Source: Burkholderiaceae bacterium
GTDB lineage: Bacteria > Pseudomonadota > Gammaproteobacteria > Burkholderiales > Burkholderiaceae_C
Length of the DNA stretch: 64,000 bases
Reading direction: 5' to 3'
Assembly (NCBI GenBank): GCA_023954035.1
Contig: JAMLIT010000007.1
Span: forward strand, 26,669 to 90,668
Shown: positions 39,819 through 50,441 of the stretch, piece by piece
How the letters are laid out: each line of letters begins with the position of its first letter
How positions within the stretch are numbered: the stretch's first letter is position 1
The notes under the pieces: generated by a model
The model's database searches: none
Told to the model about the DNA's origin: nothing
What the model saw: only the letters and a program-made list of their open reading frames with translations
Position numbers and translations under genes: made by a program

Positions 39819-40070
39819 TCAATCGGGAGTGAACAGGCGTTCGAACTTGTCGCGGTCGGCCGCCAGTTCAAAGCTCACCAGTTGGCCCATTTTTCCGTCG
39901 CTGGCGCGGCAAGCGGCAAACAGCGTCGCGCGGCCAGCAAAGTGAAAATCCTCCAGCACGATGAGGGCGTATGGATGCGGCACGAAAATCTGTACGCCGA
40001 ACACTTCGCGGTGGCGGTTGCGGGGCGAGGGAAAGAGCTTGTAGCCGGGAATGTCTAGGGTTTGGGCCAT
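39819..40070 (-). CDS. Conserved hypothetical protein, 83 aa
   Basis: Begins MAQTLDIPGYKLFPSPRNRHREVFGVQIFV; the middle (PHPYALIVLEDFHFAGRATLFAACR) looks like a small alpha/beta fold. No known motif was recognised. It is first of a two-gene unit with the 112-aa protein 12 bases downstream and is divergent from moaE with 55 bases between starts. The codon pattern matches the surrounding genes, so it is likely real. Confidence 0.7.
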   Translation of the reverse strand: MAQTLDIPGYKLFPSPRNRHREVFGVQIFVPHPYALIVLEDFHFAGRATLFAACRASDGKMGQLVSFELAADRDKFERLFTPD

Positions 40071-40125
40071 GGGTCGCTGCCGTTACAGTGGCAGGCCATG
40101 CTACACATTGCGTGAAAGTCGCCCC

Positions 40126-40608
40126 ATGAATCCGATCCACATAGCCGTCCAGACCGACGACTTCGACGTTTCCGCCGAATTGGCTGCGCTGCGTGCCCAG
40201 GACGCGCGCGTGGGTGCGGTGTGCAGCTTTGTGGGAACCGTGCGCAGTCGCAATGAAGGCGAGGGAGTGGCGGCCATGGAGCTGGAGCACTACCCCGGCA
40301 TGACCGAGCGCGCAATCCACGCCATGGCGCAGGAGGCGTTTTCGCGATTCGACATTTTTGGCGCTCGGGTGATCCACCGCGTGGGTCGGCTCGCGCCGCT
40401 GGATCAGATCGTTCTGGTGGCCGTGAGCGCTGCGCACCGGGGCCAGAGCTTTCAGGCCTGCGAGTTCCTGATGGACTACCTCAAAACCCAGGCGCCGTTC
40501 TGGAAGAAGGAAACCACGCCCGGCGGCGCACGCTGGGTGGACGCACGAGAGAGCGACGATGCGGCCCTGGCGCGCTGGGGCATTGAGGCCACCAACGCCG
40601 GTCGCTGA
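40126..40608 (+). CDS. moaE: Molybdopterin synthase catalytic subunit MoaE
   Basis: Transfers sulfur from MoaD to precursor Z to form molybdopterin. It is 160 aa from ATG 40126. GAVCSFVGTVRSRNEGEGVAAMELEHYPGM is the family N-terminal core, and KTQAPFWKKETTPGG carries the catalytic lysines near residues 127-128. It converges on birA with 31 bases between stops. Its separation from moaD by three unrelated genes indicates an operon broken up by insertion. Confidence 0.96.
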   Translation: MNPIHIAVQTDDFDVSAELAALRAQDARVGAVCSFVGTVRSRNEGEGVAAMELEHYPGMTERAIHAMAQEAFSRFDIFGARVIHRVGRLAPLDQIVLVAVSAAHRGQSFQACEFLMDYLKTQAPFWKKETTPGGARWVDARESDDAALARWGIEATNAGR

Positions 40609-40639
40609 AACGGCTTGCTGCAGCGGCAGCGACCTCCCC

Positions 40640-41620
40640 TCACCCTGGCTGGATGCGTACCGACACCTTGTCGCTGTACACGGACATGATGCGGCCGTCG
40701 ATTTCCACGCACAATGCTCCGCGCGCGTCTATGCCGCGTCCGATGCCCGACTGCATCCCCTGCGGGCCGTGCACGCTGAGGGGCTTGCCGGCCAGCCAGT
40801 CCATGTGCGCGAAGTCCTGCGCAAAGGGCGCCAGGCCTTCTTGCTCGAAGCGCAGCAGGCCGATGCGCAGGGACTCAATGATGCGGGCCGCCAGCTCGTT
40901 GCGGTCGGGCGGCGTGCCGCCGCAAAGCGTGGCCAGGTCGGCAGCCGGCTGATCGAGCGTACCGTGCACTGCGGGCGACAGGCGCACATTCAAGCCCACT
41001 CCCACGCGGACCACGCTCGGGCCATCGTATTCGCCGCTGACTTCGATCAGGATGCCGGCCAGCTTGCCTTGGGCGGCCACCACGTCGTTGGGCCATTTGA
41101 GCTGCAGTCCGGGGACCCCGGCACGGGTCAGCGCCTGCACCACGCACACGCCCATGGCGATCGACAGTCCCGACAGCCTTGCCGGGCCGCCAGCAAAATG
41201 CTTCAGGCACGACAGGGTGATACCCAGCCCCGGTGGCGAGAGCCAGCCGTGGCTGCGCCGCCCGCGCCCAAGGGTTTGGCGCTCGGCCAACACCACGGTC
41301 AAGTCAGGTGCATCCGGCAGGAGACGTGCCAATTCGTCCTGGGTCGAATCGAGCTCCCAGTACAGGTGAACAGGTGCACCAGCTGCGGTCCCCAGCTTGG
41401 AAACGATCGACGGGACCTGCAGCAGTTGCATGGGCCAGGGCATCCGGTAGCCGGCCCGGCTGCGTGCCTCAATGGGCAAGCCCATGGCACGCAAAGCATC
41501 GATCTGTTTCCAGACGGCCGCCCGTGTCACGCCAAGCTGGGTGGCGAGCGCTTCGCCAGACACAGGGTTGCCGGTGGCCAGTTGGCGCAGCAGTTCTCTG
41601 GCGGGCGGGTCGGGTTGCAT
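40640..41620 (-). CDS. birA: Bifunctional biotin-protein ligase / biotin operon repressor BirA
   Basis: Activates biotin as biotinyl-AMP, attaches it to carboxyl-carrier proteins, and represses biotin genes when loaded. The start MQPDPPARELLRQL (41620) gives 326 aa. The N-terminal winged helix (PVSGEALATQLGVTRAAVWKQIDALR) is present, making this the repressor class. GRGRRSHGW near residue 117 is the biotin-binding loop, and LKWPNDVV is also typical. It is divergent from bioY, with a matching operator at 41732-41764 just upstream of bioY. Confidence 0.94.
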   Translation of the reverse strand: MQPDPPARELLRQLATGNPVSGEALATQLGVTRAAVWKQIDALRAMGLPIEARSRAGYRMPWPMQLLQVPSIVSKLGTAAGAPVHLYWELDSTQDELARLLPDAPDLTVVLAERQTLGRGRRSHGWLSPPGLGITLSCLKHFAGGPARLSGLSIAMGVCVVQALTRAGVPGLQLKWPNDVVAAQGKLAGILIEVSGEYDGPSVVRVGVGLNVRLSPAVHGTLDQPAADLATLCGGTPPDRNELAARIIESLRIGLLRFEQEGLAPFAQDFAHMDWLAGKPLSVHGPQGMQSGIGRGIDARGALCVEIDGRIMSVYSDKVSVRIQPG

Positions 41621-41731
41621 GCATCGAGTGTGCCTCAGCTCAGAGGGGCGGCCCAAGGCAGATGACGCTGGAACCGTGCGCCCTGGCCGTTGAGCGAAGA
41701 ACAGCAAGGTTCGAATTAAAAATCAATAATT

Positions 41732-41764
41732 ACGTAAACAAAAAGAAATCATGATTGTTTACAA
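41732..41764. promoter_or_regulatory. Probable BirA operator between birA and bioY
   Basis: ACGTAAAC, 17 bases, GTTTACAA. The published BirA consensus for Gram-negatives is TTGTAAACC-N14/15-GGTTTACAA; the right arm matches all eight core bases and the left six of eight, at the spacing of the longer form. A TACAAT hexamer (41760-41765) overlaps the right arm and could be the bioY -10 element, which fits repression by BirA. Confidence 0.7.
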
Positions 41765-41855
41765 TAGAGTTGGCCGCATGCATCTCGCGCGGATCGTAGC
41801 GACAGGGGTGCGTAGTGTGTGCGCCCCTATGTCCATCATCATTCAAGAGGAACCC

Positions 41856-42437
41856 ATGTCTCAAGATCTCTCCCGTGCTGTCTCTGCGCCAGTCTCACGC
41901 CATCCCCATGGGGTGCGCCAAGTGGCCCTGGTTTTGGGCGGTACAGCGGTGCTGGCCGCTTCATCCTACGTCAGCATTCCAATGCAGCCGGTGCCGGTGT
42001 CGCTACAAACCTTTGCGGTGCTGATGGTGGGCGCACTGTATGGCTGGCGCTTGGGTGGCCTGACCGTGCTGGCCTGGCTGCTGGAAGCGGCGCTTGGCAT
42101 GCCCGTGCTGGCAGGCGGCAAAGGCGGGCTGGCGCCCTTCTTTGGCCCGACGGCAGGCTATTTGCTCGCCTTTCCGCTGGCGGCCATGCTGATGGGCTGG
42201 CTCGCTGCGCGTGGCTGGGATGGTGCCCATCCACTGCGCGCCTTTTGGGCCATGCTGCTGTGCACCACCTTGATTTTGCTGGTGGGTGGCGCCTGGCTGG
42301 GCGCAATGATCGGTGCGGCCAAGGGTTGGCAATTGGGCGTGTTGCCTTTCCTGGTGGGCGATGTTGTCAAGTCGGCCCTGGGCGCTGCCACGCTGGCACT
42401 CTGGCACTCGGCACGCACCAGGCTGCCGCGCACGTGA
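41856..42437 (+). CDS. bioY: Biotin transporter S-component BioY
   Basis: A 193-aa membrane protein that captures biotin, alone or with an ECF module. The start at MSQDLSRAVSAPVS (41856) follows AAGAGG. Six hydrophobic segments follow; VSIPMQPVPVSLQTFAVLMVGALYG and GGKGGLAPFFGPTAGYLLAF are the biotin-binding signatures. No ecfA/ecfT genes are near. It lies downstream of the BirA operator, and the next gene starts on its stop codon (TGATG). Confidence 0.94.
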   Translation: MSQDLSRAVSAPVSRHPHGVRQVALVLGGTAVLAASSYVSIPMQPVPVSLQTFAVLMVGALYGWRLGGLTVLAWLLEAALGMPVLAGGKGGLAPFFGPTAGYLLAFPLAAMLMGWLAARGWDGAHPLRAFWAMLLCTTLILLVGGAWLGAMIGAAKGWQLGVLPFLVGDVVKSALGAATLALWHSARTRLPRT

Positions 42438-42904
42438 TGCTGGAGCTGCGCGCTCACCATCTGCTGTGCATGCTGACGTATGTCGGCAAAGGCTACAGCC
42501 CGGAGTTCGCGCGCAACTTTGATGGCATCGTCCGCCGCCTGGCCGCTGGCGAGGAGGCATTGCTGGTGGATGGGCCGGATGCCATTTGTGCTCCGCTGTG
42601 CGAGAGCGAGGGGGCCTGCGCCCATTGTTTTGGCGCTGCCGTCCTTGGGCGCGATCAGCGTGCCGCGCAGGAACTCGCTCTGCTGTTGGGCAGACCACTC
42701 GGTCCAGGCAGCCGACTGCGGCTGGATGTTGGCCTGCTCAGCCGCATGCGCACGGCTTTTGCCAGCGGGCAGATTCGTGGCGCGTGCGCGGGTTGCGAGT
42801 GGGCCGGTCTGTGCACCGGCATTGCATCGACGGGCTACGAAGGCGTGCGCCTGCGCATGCCCAGGGTCGCCGAGGGATCGGGTTGCGGCGCCGAAACCGC
42901 TTGA
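42437..42904 (+). CDS. DUF1284 cysteine-rich protein, translationally coupled to bioY
   Basis: A 155-aa protein beginning MLELRAHHLLCMLTYVGKGYSPEFARNF, the hallmark of DUF1284. Cysteines at ICAPLCESEGACAHC and GACAGCEWAGLC suggest a metal or iron-sulfur site. Function is unknown; the family is predicted as iron-sulfur binding. The ATG shares a base with the bioY stop (TGATG), so the two are translated together and under BirA control. A link to biotin is inferred only from this arrangement. Confidence 0.8.
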   Translation: MLELRAHHLLCMLTYVGKGYSPEFARNFDGIVRRLAAGEEALLVDGPDAICAPLCESEGACAHCFGAAVLGRDQRAAQELALLLGRPLGPGSRLRLDVGLLSRMRTAFASGQIRGACAGCEWAGLCTGIASTGYEGVRLRMPRVAEGSGCGAETA

Positions 42905-42955
42905 ATCTTGCGGTCCGGCGCAGCGGCGAATTTGCTGCCCGCATCACCCTCGTCG

Positions 42956-42983
42956 CTTGAATCGCTGGCCGCGGTCCTCATGT
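42956..42983 (+). promoter_or_regulatory. Heat-shock (sigma-32 type) promoter of clpB
   Basis: CTTGAAT at 42956-42962, 13 bases, CCTCATGT at 42976-42983. The consensus is CTTGAAA, 11-16 bases, CCCCATNT. It lies 39 bases before the clpB start, as expected for this chaperone. Confidence 0.75.
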
Positions 42984-43021
42984 GGGAGCCATACCAAACA
43001 CCAGGGATTGAGGACACCGCC

Positions 43022-45628
<2,607 letters not shown>

Positions 45629-45641
45629 GGGCTGCGGTTCT

Positions 45642-45692
45642 ATCAAAATGATAGCTGCTAGCGCTTACTGGTTAAGCGCTAGCGGCTATTTT
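45642..45692 (+). repeat. Best-conserved copy of the TAGCGC palindromic repeat, after clpB
   Basis: ATAGCTGCTAGCGCTTACTG and then GTTAAGCGCTAGCGGCTATT. The arms TAGCGCTT and AAGCGCTA are perfect complements and the outer ATAGC/GCTAT also pair, so this copy gives the clearest view of the family. It fills the gap between clpB and a small membrane-protein gene. Confidence 0.85.
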
Positions 45693-45693
45693 G

Positions 45694-46086
45694 ATGAGAT
45701 ATTTTGAAGATGTACCGGACCTTGTTTTGGATGATGCACTGAACCGATTGGCTGGCTGGCTGCTGCGCGCCGTGGTCTTCCTGGCTGGGCTGGTCGTGTT
45801 TCTCAGCCTGCTCACTGCCGTCCTTGTGCTGGCGGTGCTCTGGGGACTGCGCGCGCTGTGGGCACGCCTGACCGGGCGGCCGGTGAGCCCCTGGGTCATG
45901 GGCGTGGACCCCAAGAGCGCATGGCGTGCGGCAGCGAGCCGCAGCGCCTGGCGCCGGCCCCCCCGGCCCGAACCCGAAGCGCCGCCAACGCCGCCGCAGA
46001 CGGGCGCCGCAGGGCCTTTGATGCGTCCCTTGCCTGGCACGGAAGAAGTCACCGACGTGCAGCCGCGCGAGCCCAAGAGCGATTGA
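45694..46086 (+). CDS. Small membrane protein of unknown function
   Basis: A 130-aa protein starting MRYFEDVPDLVLDDALNRLAGWLL, with one or two hydrophobic helices (about 22-55) followed by a Pro/Arg/Glu-rich cytoplasmic tail. No family was recognised. The ATG lies directly at the right edge of a repeat copy and no Shine-Dalgarno is evident. It is on the clpB strand, 65 bases after it, and may be read through from clpB. It ends 46 bases before the aldehyde dehydrogenase. Confidence 0.65.
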   Translation: MRYFEDVPDLVLDDALNRLAGWLLRAVVFLAGLVVFLSLLTAVLVLAVLWGLRALWARLTGRPVSPWVMGVDPKSAWRAAASRSAWRRPPRPEPEAPPTPPQTGAAGPLMRPLPGTEEVTDVQPREPKSD

Positions 46087-46132
46087 GGCGTTTCCCCTAA
46101 GTCCGGCCCCGGCGGCCCACTATGATGTTGCG

Positions 46133-47572
46133 ATGACCTCCACCGACCTGCGCGCCCTGTTTGACACCCAGTACCACGCCAGCCGCGAGCACATCTCCGT
46201 GCCCCTGGTGGTGCGCCGCGAGCGCCTGCTGCGCATGCGAAAGCTCCTGGACGAGCACAGCGGCACGCTGGCGGCCGCAGTCGAGGCCGACTTCGGCGTG
46301 CGCTCGCAGCGCCTGACCGAGGTGGCCGACCTGTTCGTGCTGCACACGCTCATTGGCCACACGCTCAAGCACCTGGCGCGCTGGAGCCGGCCGCAGAAGG
46401 TGCGCACCCCGCTCTACCTGCTGCCCGCCAGCGCCCGCATCGAGCGCCAGCCGCTGGGTGTCGTCGGCGTCATCTCGCCCTGGAACTACCCCGTGCAACT
46501 GGCGCTGGCGCCGGCGATCACCGCCCTGGCCGCGGGCAACCGCGTGATGATCAAGCCCAGCGAACTCACGCCCCACACGTCGGCGCAACTCGAACGCCTG
46601 CTGGCCCAGTTCTTCGCACCCGACGAAGTCTGCGTGGTGCAGGGCGACGCCGCCGTGGCCAGCGCCTTTGCCGCGTTGCCGTTTGACCACCTGCTGTTCA
46701 CCGGCTCCACGGTGGTGGGCCGCAAGGTGGCGCAGGCGGCGGCCGCCAACCTCACGCCGACGACGCTGGAACTTGGCGGCAAGTCGCCCTGCATCATCGA
46801 CGCCGATTGCCGGCTGGAGGACGCCGCGCTCAAGATTGCCCACGGCAAACTTCTCAATGCCGGCCAGACCTGCATTGCACCTGATTACGTGCTCATTCCG
46901 CGCGGCAGCGAGACCGCCTTTGCCGATGCCTACCGCGCGGCCGTCGCCAAGCTGTTCCCCACCATTGCCGGCAACGACGACTACGCCTCCATCATCAGCC
47001 CGCGCCACCTGGCTCGCCTGCGCTCCATGCTCCAGCAGGCGCAAACGCAGGGTGCGCAGGTGCTGTCCATGGATCCTTTGGCTGGCCAGTCCGCCGCGCC
47101 GGGTGCGTCCGCGCTGGACGGCGCTACCAGCCGCCAGATGGCGCCCACGCTGGTGCTGGGCGCCACGTCGGCCATGCAGTTGATGCAGGAAGAAATTTTT
47201 GGCCCCATCTTGCCGGTGGTCTCCTACGACCGGCTCGACGATGCGATCGCGCACATCAACGCCGGCCCGCGCCCGCTGGCGCTGTACTGGTTCGGCAACA
47301 GCGACAGCGTGCGCGACGACGTGCTCGCGCGCACCGTGAGCGGCGGCGTCAGCGTCAACGACACGCTGATGCACATTGCCCATGACAACCTGCCTTTTGG
47401 CGGCGTGGGGGACAGCGGTTGGGGCGCGTACCACGGCGAGCAGGGTTTTCTGCGTTTTTGCCACCAGAAGTCGGTGCTCATCCAGTCGCGCTGGTCGCTC
47501 GGCTCGGTGTTTTACCCGCCCTACGGCGCTCGGCTCGACAGCACGATGAAGCTGCTGCGCCGCATCATTTAA
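46133..47572 (+). CDS. Coniferyl/aromatic aldehyde dehydrogenase
   Basis: An NAD(P)-dependent aldehyde dehydrogenase of 479 aa. Catalytic Cys247 lies in NAGQTCIAPD and the general-base Glu213 in LELGGKSP; GVISPWNYPVQL forms the cofactor pocket. The short length, the membrane-proximal C-terminus (VFYPPYGARLDSTMKLL) and the DTLMHIAHDNLPFGGVGDSG segment are typical of the CalB/class 3 group that oxidises coniferyl or fatty aldehydes. The substrate is not certain. No lignin-pathway genes are in the window. Confidence 0.88.
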   Translation: MTSTDLRALFDTQYHASREHISVPLVVRRERLLRMRKLLDEHSGTLAAAVEADFGVRSQRLTEVADLFVLHTLIGHTLKHLARWSRPQKVRTPLYLLPASARIERQPLGVVGVISPWNYPVQLALAPAITALAAGNRVMIKPSELTPHTSAQLERLLAQFFAPDEVCVVQGDAAVASAFAALPFDHLLFTGSTVVGRKVAQAAAANLTPTTLELGGKSPCIIDADCRLEDAALKIAHGKLLNAGQTCIAPDYVLIPRGSETAFADAYRAAVAKLFPTIAGNDDYASIISPRHLARLRSMLQQAQTQGAQVLSMDPLAGQSAAPGASALDGATSRQMAPTLVLGATSAMQLMQEEIFGPILPVVSYDRLDDAIAHINAGPRPLALYWFGNSDSVRDDVLARTVSGGVSVNDTLMHIAHDNLPFGGVGDSGWGAYHGEQGFLRFCHQKSVLIQSRWSLGSVFYPPYGARLDSTMKLLRRII

Positions 47573-47681
47573 GCGCCACTGCGCGCATCGGCACGCCGGC
47601 CCCTGCGCGGGGCCGCTCGGCGTTTGCGGCGACAATGCCGCTCTTTTCTTTTTTCGTTGTCCGCTTTTCGCCGGTTGTCCC

Positions 47682-48203
47682 ATGTCCAGCATTCAGGTCC
47701 GTCCCGCCACCCTTCGCGATGCCAAAGCCATCGCTCAGATCCACACCGTCGCTGCCCAGCAAGCCTATCAAGGCATCGTTCCAGACGAGCAGCTCAAGAG
47801 TCTGTCCGTAGAAAAGCGCCAGGCCTACTGGCGCGAAGCCATCGAGTACTGCGAACCCCAGGTGCAAGTGGCCGTGGAGGGCGAAAAGGTGGTGGGCTTT
47901 GTTGGCTACGACCGATCCCGTGACGAGAAATCGCGCCCGACCACCGGCGAAATCTGGGCCATCTACGCCGCCCCTACGCACTGGGACAAGGGCGTGGGCC
48001 TGGCCCTGTGGGACGCCGCGCGCGATGGCCTGCAGGAAGAGGGCTGCACCAACGTGACCGCCTGGGTGCCGCTGCGCAATGCGCGCGCCATTCGCTTTCA
48101 CGAGCTGGCCGGATTCAAGCGCGAGATGGCCACTGCCAAGACCGCTGTCCTCGGCAGCGTGAAAATCGAGGAAGTGCGCCTCAAGCGCGCCCTTTCCGAC
48201 TGA
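47682..48203 (+). CDS. GNAT-family N-acetyltransferase
   Basis: A 173-aa acetyl-CoA-dependent transferase. VRPATLRDAKAIAQIHTVA is the typical GNAT N-terminus, and the acetyl-CoA loop appears in IYAAPTHWDKGVGLALWDAAR (about 86-106), with WVPLRNARAIRFHELAGFKRE forming the C-terminal motif B. The substrate is unknown. It precedes the methyltransferase by 10 bases on the same strand and may share its transcript. Confidence 0.88.
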   Translation: MSSIQVRPATLRDAKAIAQIHTVAAQQAYQGIVPDEQLKSLSVEKRQAYWREAIEYCEPQVQVAVEGEKVVGFVGYDRSRDEKSRPTTGEIWAIYAAPTHWDKGVGLALWDAARDGLQEEGCTNVTAWVPLRNARAIRFHELAGFKREMATAKTAVLGSVKIEEVRLKRALSD

Positions 48204-48213
48204 TTCTCCTCGC

Positions 48214-49383
48214 ATGACTGCACCCACCCTGAGCTGGACCGCCGCCGACGGCAGTGCCCAGAGCGCCCGCTGGCACAGCGAATCGGGGCTGGCGCCGCCG
48301 CGCCGGGTGGAGGTGGCCGACGACACACTGAGCGCCGACAGCGCCTACCGCCTGGCCTGCGCCGGCACCGGCATGCTGTGGCGGGGCGATTTCCAGAACG
48401 CTCGCCACCTGCTGCAGGCAATGGCGCGCCGGGTGGACCGCAAGAGCACCAAGGCCTCTGCCCGTGCAGCCGCCAAAGCCGCTGCCGCCAGCCCGGCCGA
48501 GCGCTTTCATTTGCACCGCCAGGCGCAGTCCCAGCGCGCGCGCACGCTGGGCACGCTGCTGATTGCCCTCGAGCCCGACTACGCCATCGCGCTGCGGCGC
48601 GCGCCCGACTGGCGCGCCGCCATCACCGAGGCCTGGGGCGCGCCCACGGGCGGGCGCTGCGTGGCCTCGCTGCGCGAGTTGCTGGGCATCGTGGGCGCGC
48701 ACGAGTGGCGCAAGAAGGGCGTGAAGGTCGCTGCCCTGGGCGAAGCGTCCGGCAACCGCATCCACCCGCACTACGGCGTGTTCTCGCCGGTGCGCGGCGA
48801 ATACATCGATCTGGTCGCGCGCCAGGCGCTGCCGGTCGACACCTCGCTGGCCTTCGACATCGGCACCGGTACCGGCGTGCTTGCGGCGCTGCTCGCGCGG
48901 CGCGGCGTCCAAAGGGTGGTTGCGACGGAAAACGCTCCCCGCGCGCTGGCCTGCGCGCGCGAGAACATCGAGCGCCTGGGGCTTGAGGCGATGGTCGAAG
49001 TGCGCGACGCCGACCTGTTTCCGCCGGGCCGCGCGCCTTTGGTGGTTTGCAACCCGCCCTGGCTCCCGGCGCGGCCCAGCTCGGCGCTGGAACACGCGAT
49101 TTACGACGACGGCAGCCGCATGCTGCGCGGCTTTTTGGCCGCTCTGAAAGATCACCTGGCGCCCGGCGGCGAAGGCTGGCTGCTGCTGTCCGACCTGGCC
49201 GAGCGGCTCGAACTGCGCACGCGCACTGCGCTGGAGGGCTGGATCGCCGACGCCGGCCTGCAAGTGCTGGGCCGCAGCGACGTGCGCCCTCAGCACGCCA
49301 AGGCGCAGGACGCCAACGACCCGCTGCACGGCGCGCGCGCTGCCGAGGTGACGTCGCTCTGGCGATTGGCGGCAGTCGGGTGA
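48214..49383 (+). CDS. Class I SAM-dependent methyltransferase (HemK/PrmC-like NPPW motif)
   Basis: A 389-aa enzyme. The N-terminal 200 residues, including an Ala/Arg-rich helix, are uncharacterised. The Rossmann core starts with FDIGTGTGVLAAL near residue 214, and VCNPPWLPARP near 279 is the NPPY/W motif used by N-methyltransferases acting on amide or amino groups. The target may be a protein glutamine, RNA or a small molecule. It lies between GNAT and dusC genes. A repeat copy follows its stop. Confidence 0.85.
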   Translation: MTAPTLSWTAADGSAQSARWHSESGLAPPRRVEVADDTLSADSAYRLACAGTGMLWRGDFQNARHLLQAMARRVDRKSTKASARAAAKAAAASPAERFHLHRQAQSQRARTLGTLLIALEPDYAIALRRAPDWRAAITEAWGAPTGGRCVASLRELLGIVGAHEWRKKGVKVAALGEASGNRIHPHYGVFSPVRGEYIDLVARQALPVDTSLAFDIGTGTGVLAALLARRGVQRVVATENAPRALACARENIERLGLEAMVEVRDADLFPPGRAPLVVCNPPWLPARPSSALEHAIYDDGSRMLRGFLAALKDHLAPGGEGWLLLSDLAERLELRTRTALEGWIADAGLQVLGRSDVRPQHAKAQDANDPLHGARAAEVTSLWRLAAVG

Positions 49384-49391
49384 AAGACTCC

Positions 49392-49438
49392 TGAATTTGT
49401 AGCTGCCAACGCTTTCTGGAAAAGCGCTGAAGGCCGAT
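49392..49438 (+). repeat. Copy of the TAGCGC palindromic repeat before dusC
   Basis: GTAGCTGCCAACGCTTTCTG, then AAAAGCGCTGAAGGCCGATT. It ends at the first possible dusC start codon (TTG 49439) and so bears on which start is used. Confidence 0.7.
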
Positions 49439-49453
49439 TTGGCACAAAATTTC

Positions 49454-50437
49454 GTGTCTCCCGCGACTCCCCCCCTGCTGTTGCTCGCCCCGATGGAGGG
49501 GCTGCTCGACTTCGTGCTGCGCGACGTCCTCACGCGCGTCGGCGGGGTGGATCGCTGCGTCTCCGAGTTCATCCGCGTCACCGGCACGCTGCTGCCCGAC
49601 AAGGTGTTTTACCGCTACCTGCCCGAGCTGCACTGCGGCGGACGCACGCTGGCGGGAACGCCGGTGCGCGCGCAGTTGCTGGGTTCGGACGCAGCCTGCA
49701 TGGCCGAGAACGCCGCGGCACTGGCAGCGCTGGGGCCTGAGGGCATCGACCTGAACTTTGGCTGCCCGGCGCGCGTGGTCAACCGCCACGGGGGTGGCGC
49801 GGCGCTCCTGCGCGAGCCCGAGCGCATTGCCAAGGTGGTGGCTGCGGTGCGCCGCGCGGTGCCGGCGGCCTTGCCGGTGTCCTGCAAGATGCGCCTGGGC
49901 TACGACGATGCGGCGCTTGCGGTCGATTGCGCGCAGGCCATGGCGGGCGCGGGCGCCTGCGAAATCGTCGTCCACGCGCGCACCAAGCAGGACGGCTACC
50001 GTCCGCCTGCTTACTGGGAGCAGATTCCCGCGATTCGCGCGGCAGTCCGGGTGCCGGTGGTGGCCAACGGCGAAATCTGGACGGTGGAGGACGCCCTGCG
50101 TTGCCGCGCCGCATCGGGCTGCGAGGCCTTGATGCTGGGGCGCGGCATGGTGGCCAACCCGGGATTGGCGCTGGCCTTGCGCGCGCACGATGCGGGCGGC
50201 GTGCATGCGCAGGCGCTGCCCTGGCCGGCACTGGTGCCGCACTTGCTGCAATTCTGGGAACGGGTGTGCGCGCAGCTGGAGCCGCGCCAGCGCGCCGGGC
50301 GGCTGAAACAGTGGCTCAATTTGCTGCGCCGACGCTACCCGCAAGCGCAAACGGCCTACGACACGGTTCGCGTGCTCACCGAACAGGCAGCAGTGGGCGT
50401 GGCCCTGCGGCGCATTGCCGACGAAGCGGATCAGTAA
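49454..50437 (+). CDS. dusC: tRNA-dihydrouridine(16) synthase DusC
   Basis: Reduces uridine 16 of tRNA with FMN and NADPH. From GTG 49454 it is 327 aa; a TTG at 49439 at the edge of the repeat would add five residues. No ATG lies before LLAPMEGLLD, the FMN-binding N-terminus. The catalytic Cys104 is in NFGCPARVVNRHGGGA, and VVHARTKQDGYRPPAYW and ANGEIWTVED are FMN contacts. The pattern fits DusC rather than DusA or DusB. It converges on the phospholipase D gene with 4 bases between stops. Confidence 0.9.
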   Translation: MSPATPPLLLLAPMEGLLDFVLRDVLTRVGGVDRCVSEFIRVTGTLLPDKVFYRYLPELHCGGRTLAGTPVRAQLLGSDAACMAENAAALAALGPEGIDLNFGCPARVVNRHGGGAALLREPERIAKVVAAVRRAVPAALPVSCKMRLGYDDAALAVDCAQAMAGAGACEIVVHARTKQDGYRPPAYWEQIPAIRAAVRVPVVANGEIWTVEDALRCRAASGCEALMLGRGMVANPGLALALRAHDAGGVHAQALPWPALVPHLLQFWERVCAQLEPRQRAGRLKQWLNLLRRRYPQAQTAYDTVRVLTEQAAVGVALRRIADEADQ

Positions 50438-50441
50438 GACC

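Noticed and set aside
41701-41760. A tRNA, suggested by a GGTTCGAA T-loop-like string near 41708
   Set aside because: No acceptor stem, anticodon arm or CCA-compatible end surrounds it; the AT-rich stretch is explained by the bioY promoter and operator.
47573-47681. Hairpin GGCCCC/GGGGCC near 47606 as a terminator for the aldehyde dehydrogenase
   Set aside because: No T-run follows the stem directly; the nearest T-rich stretch is about 30 bases away.
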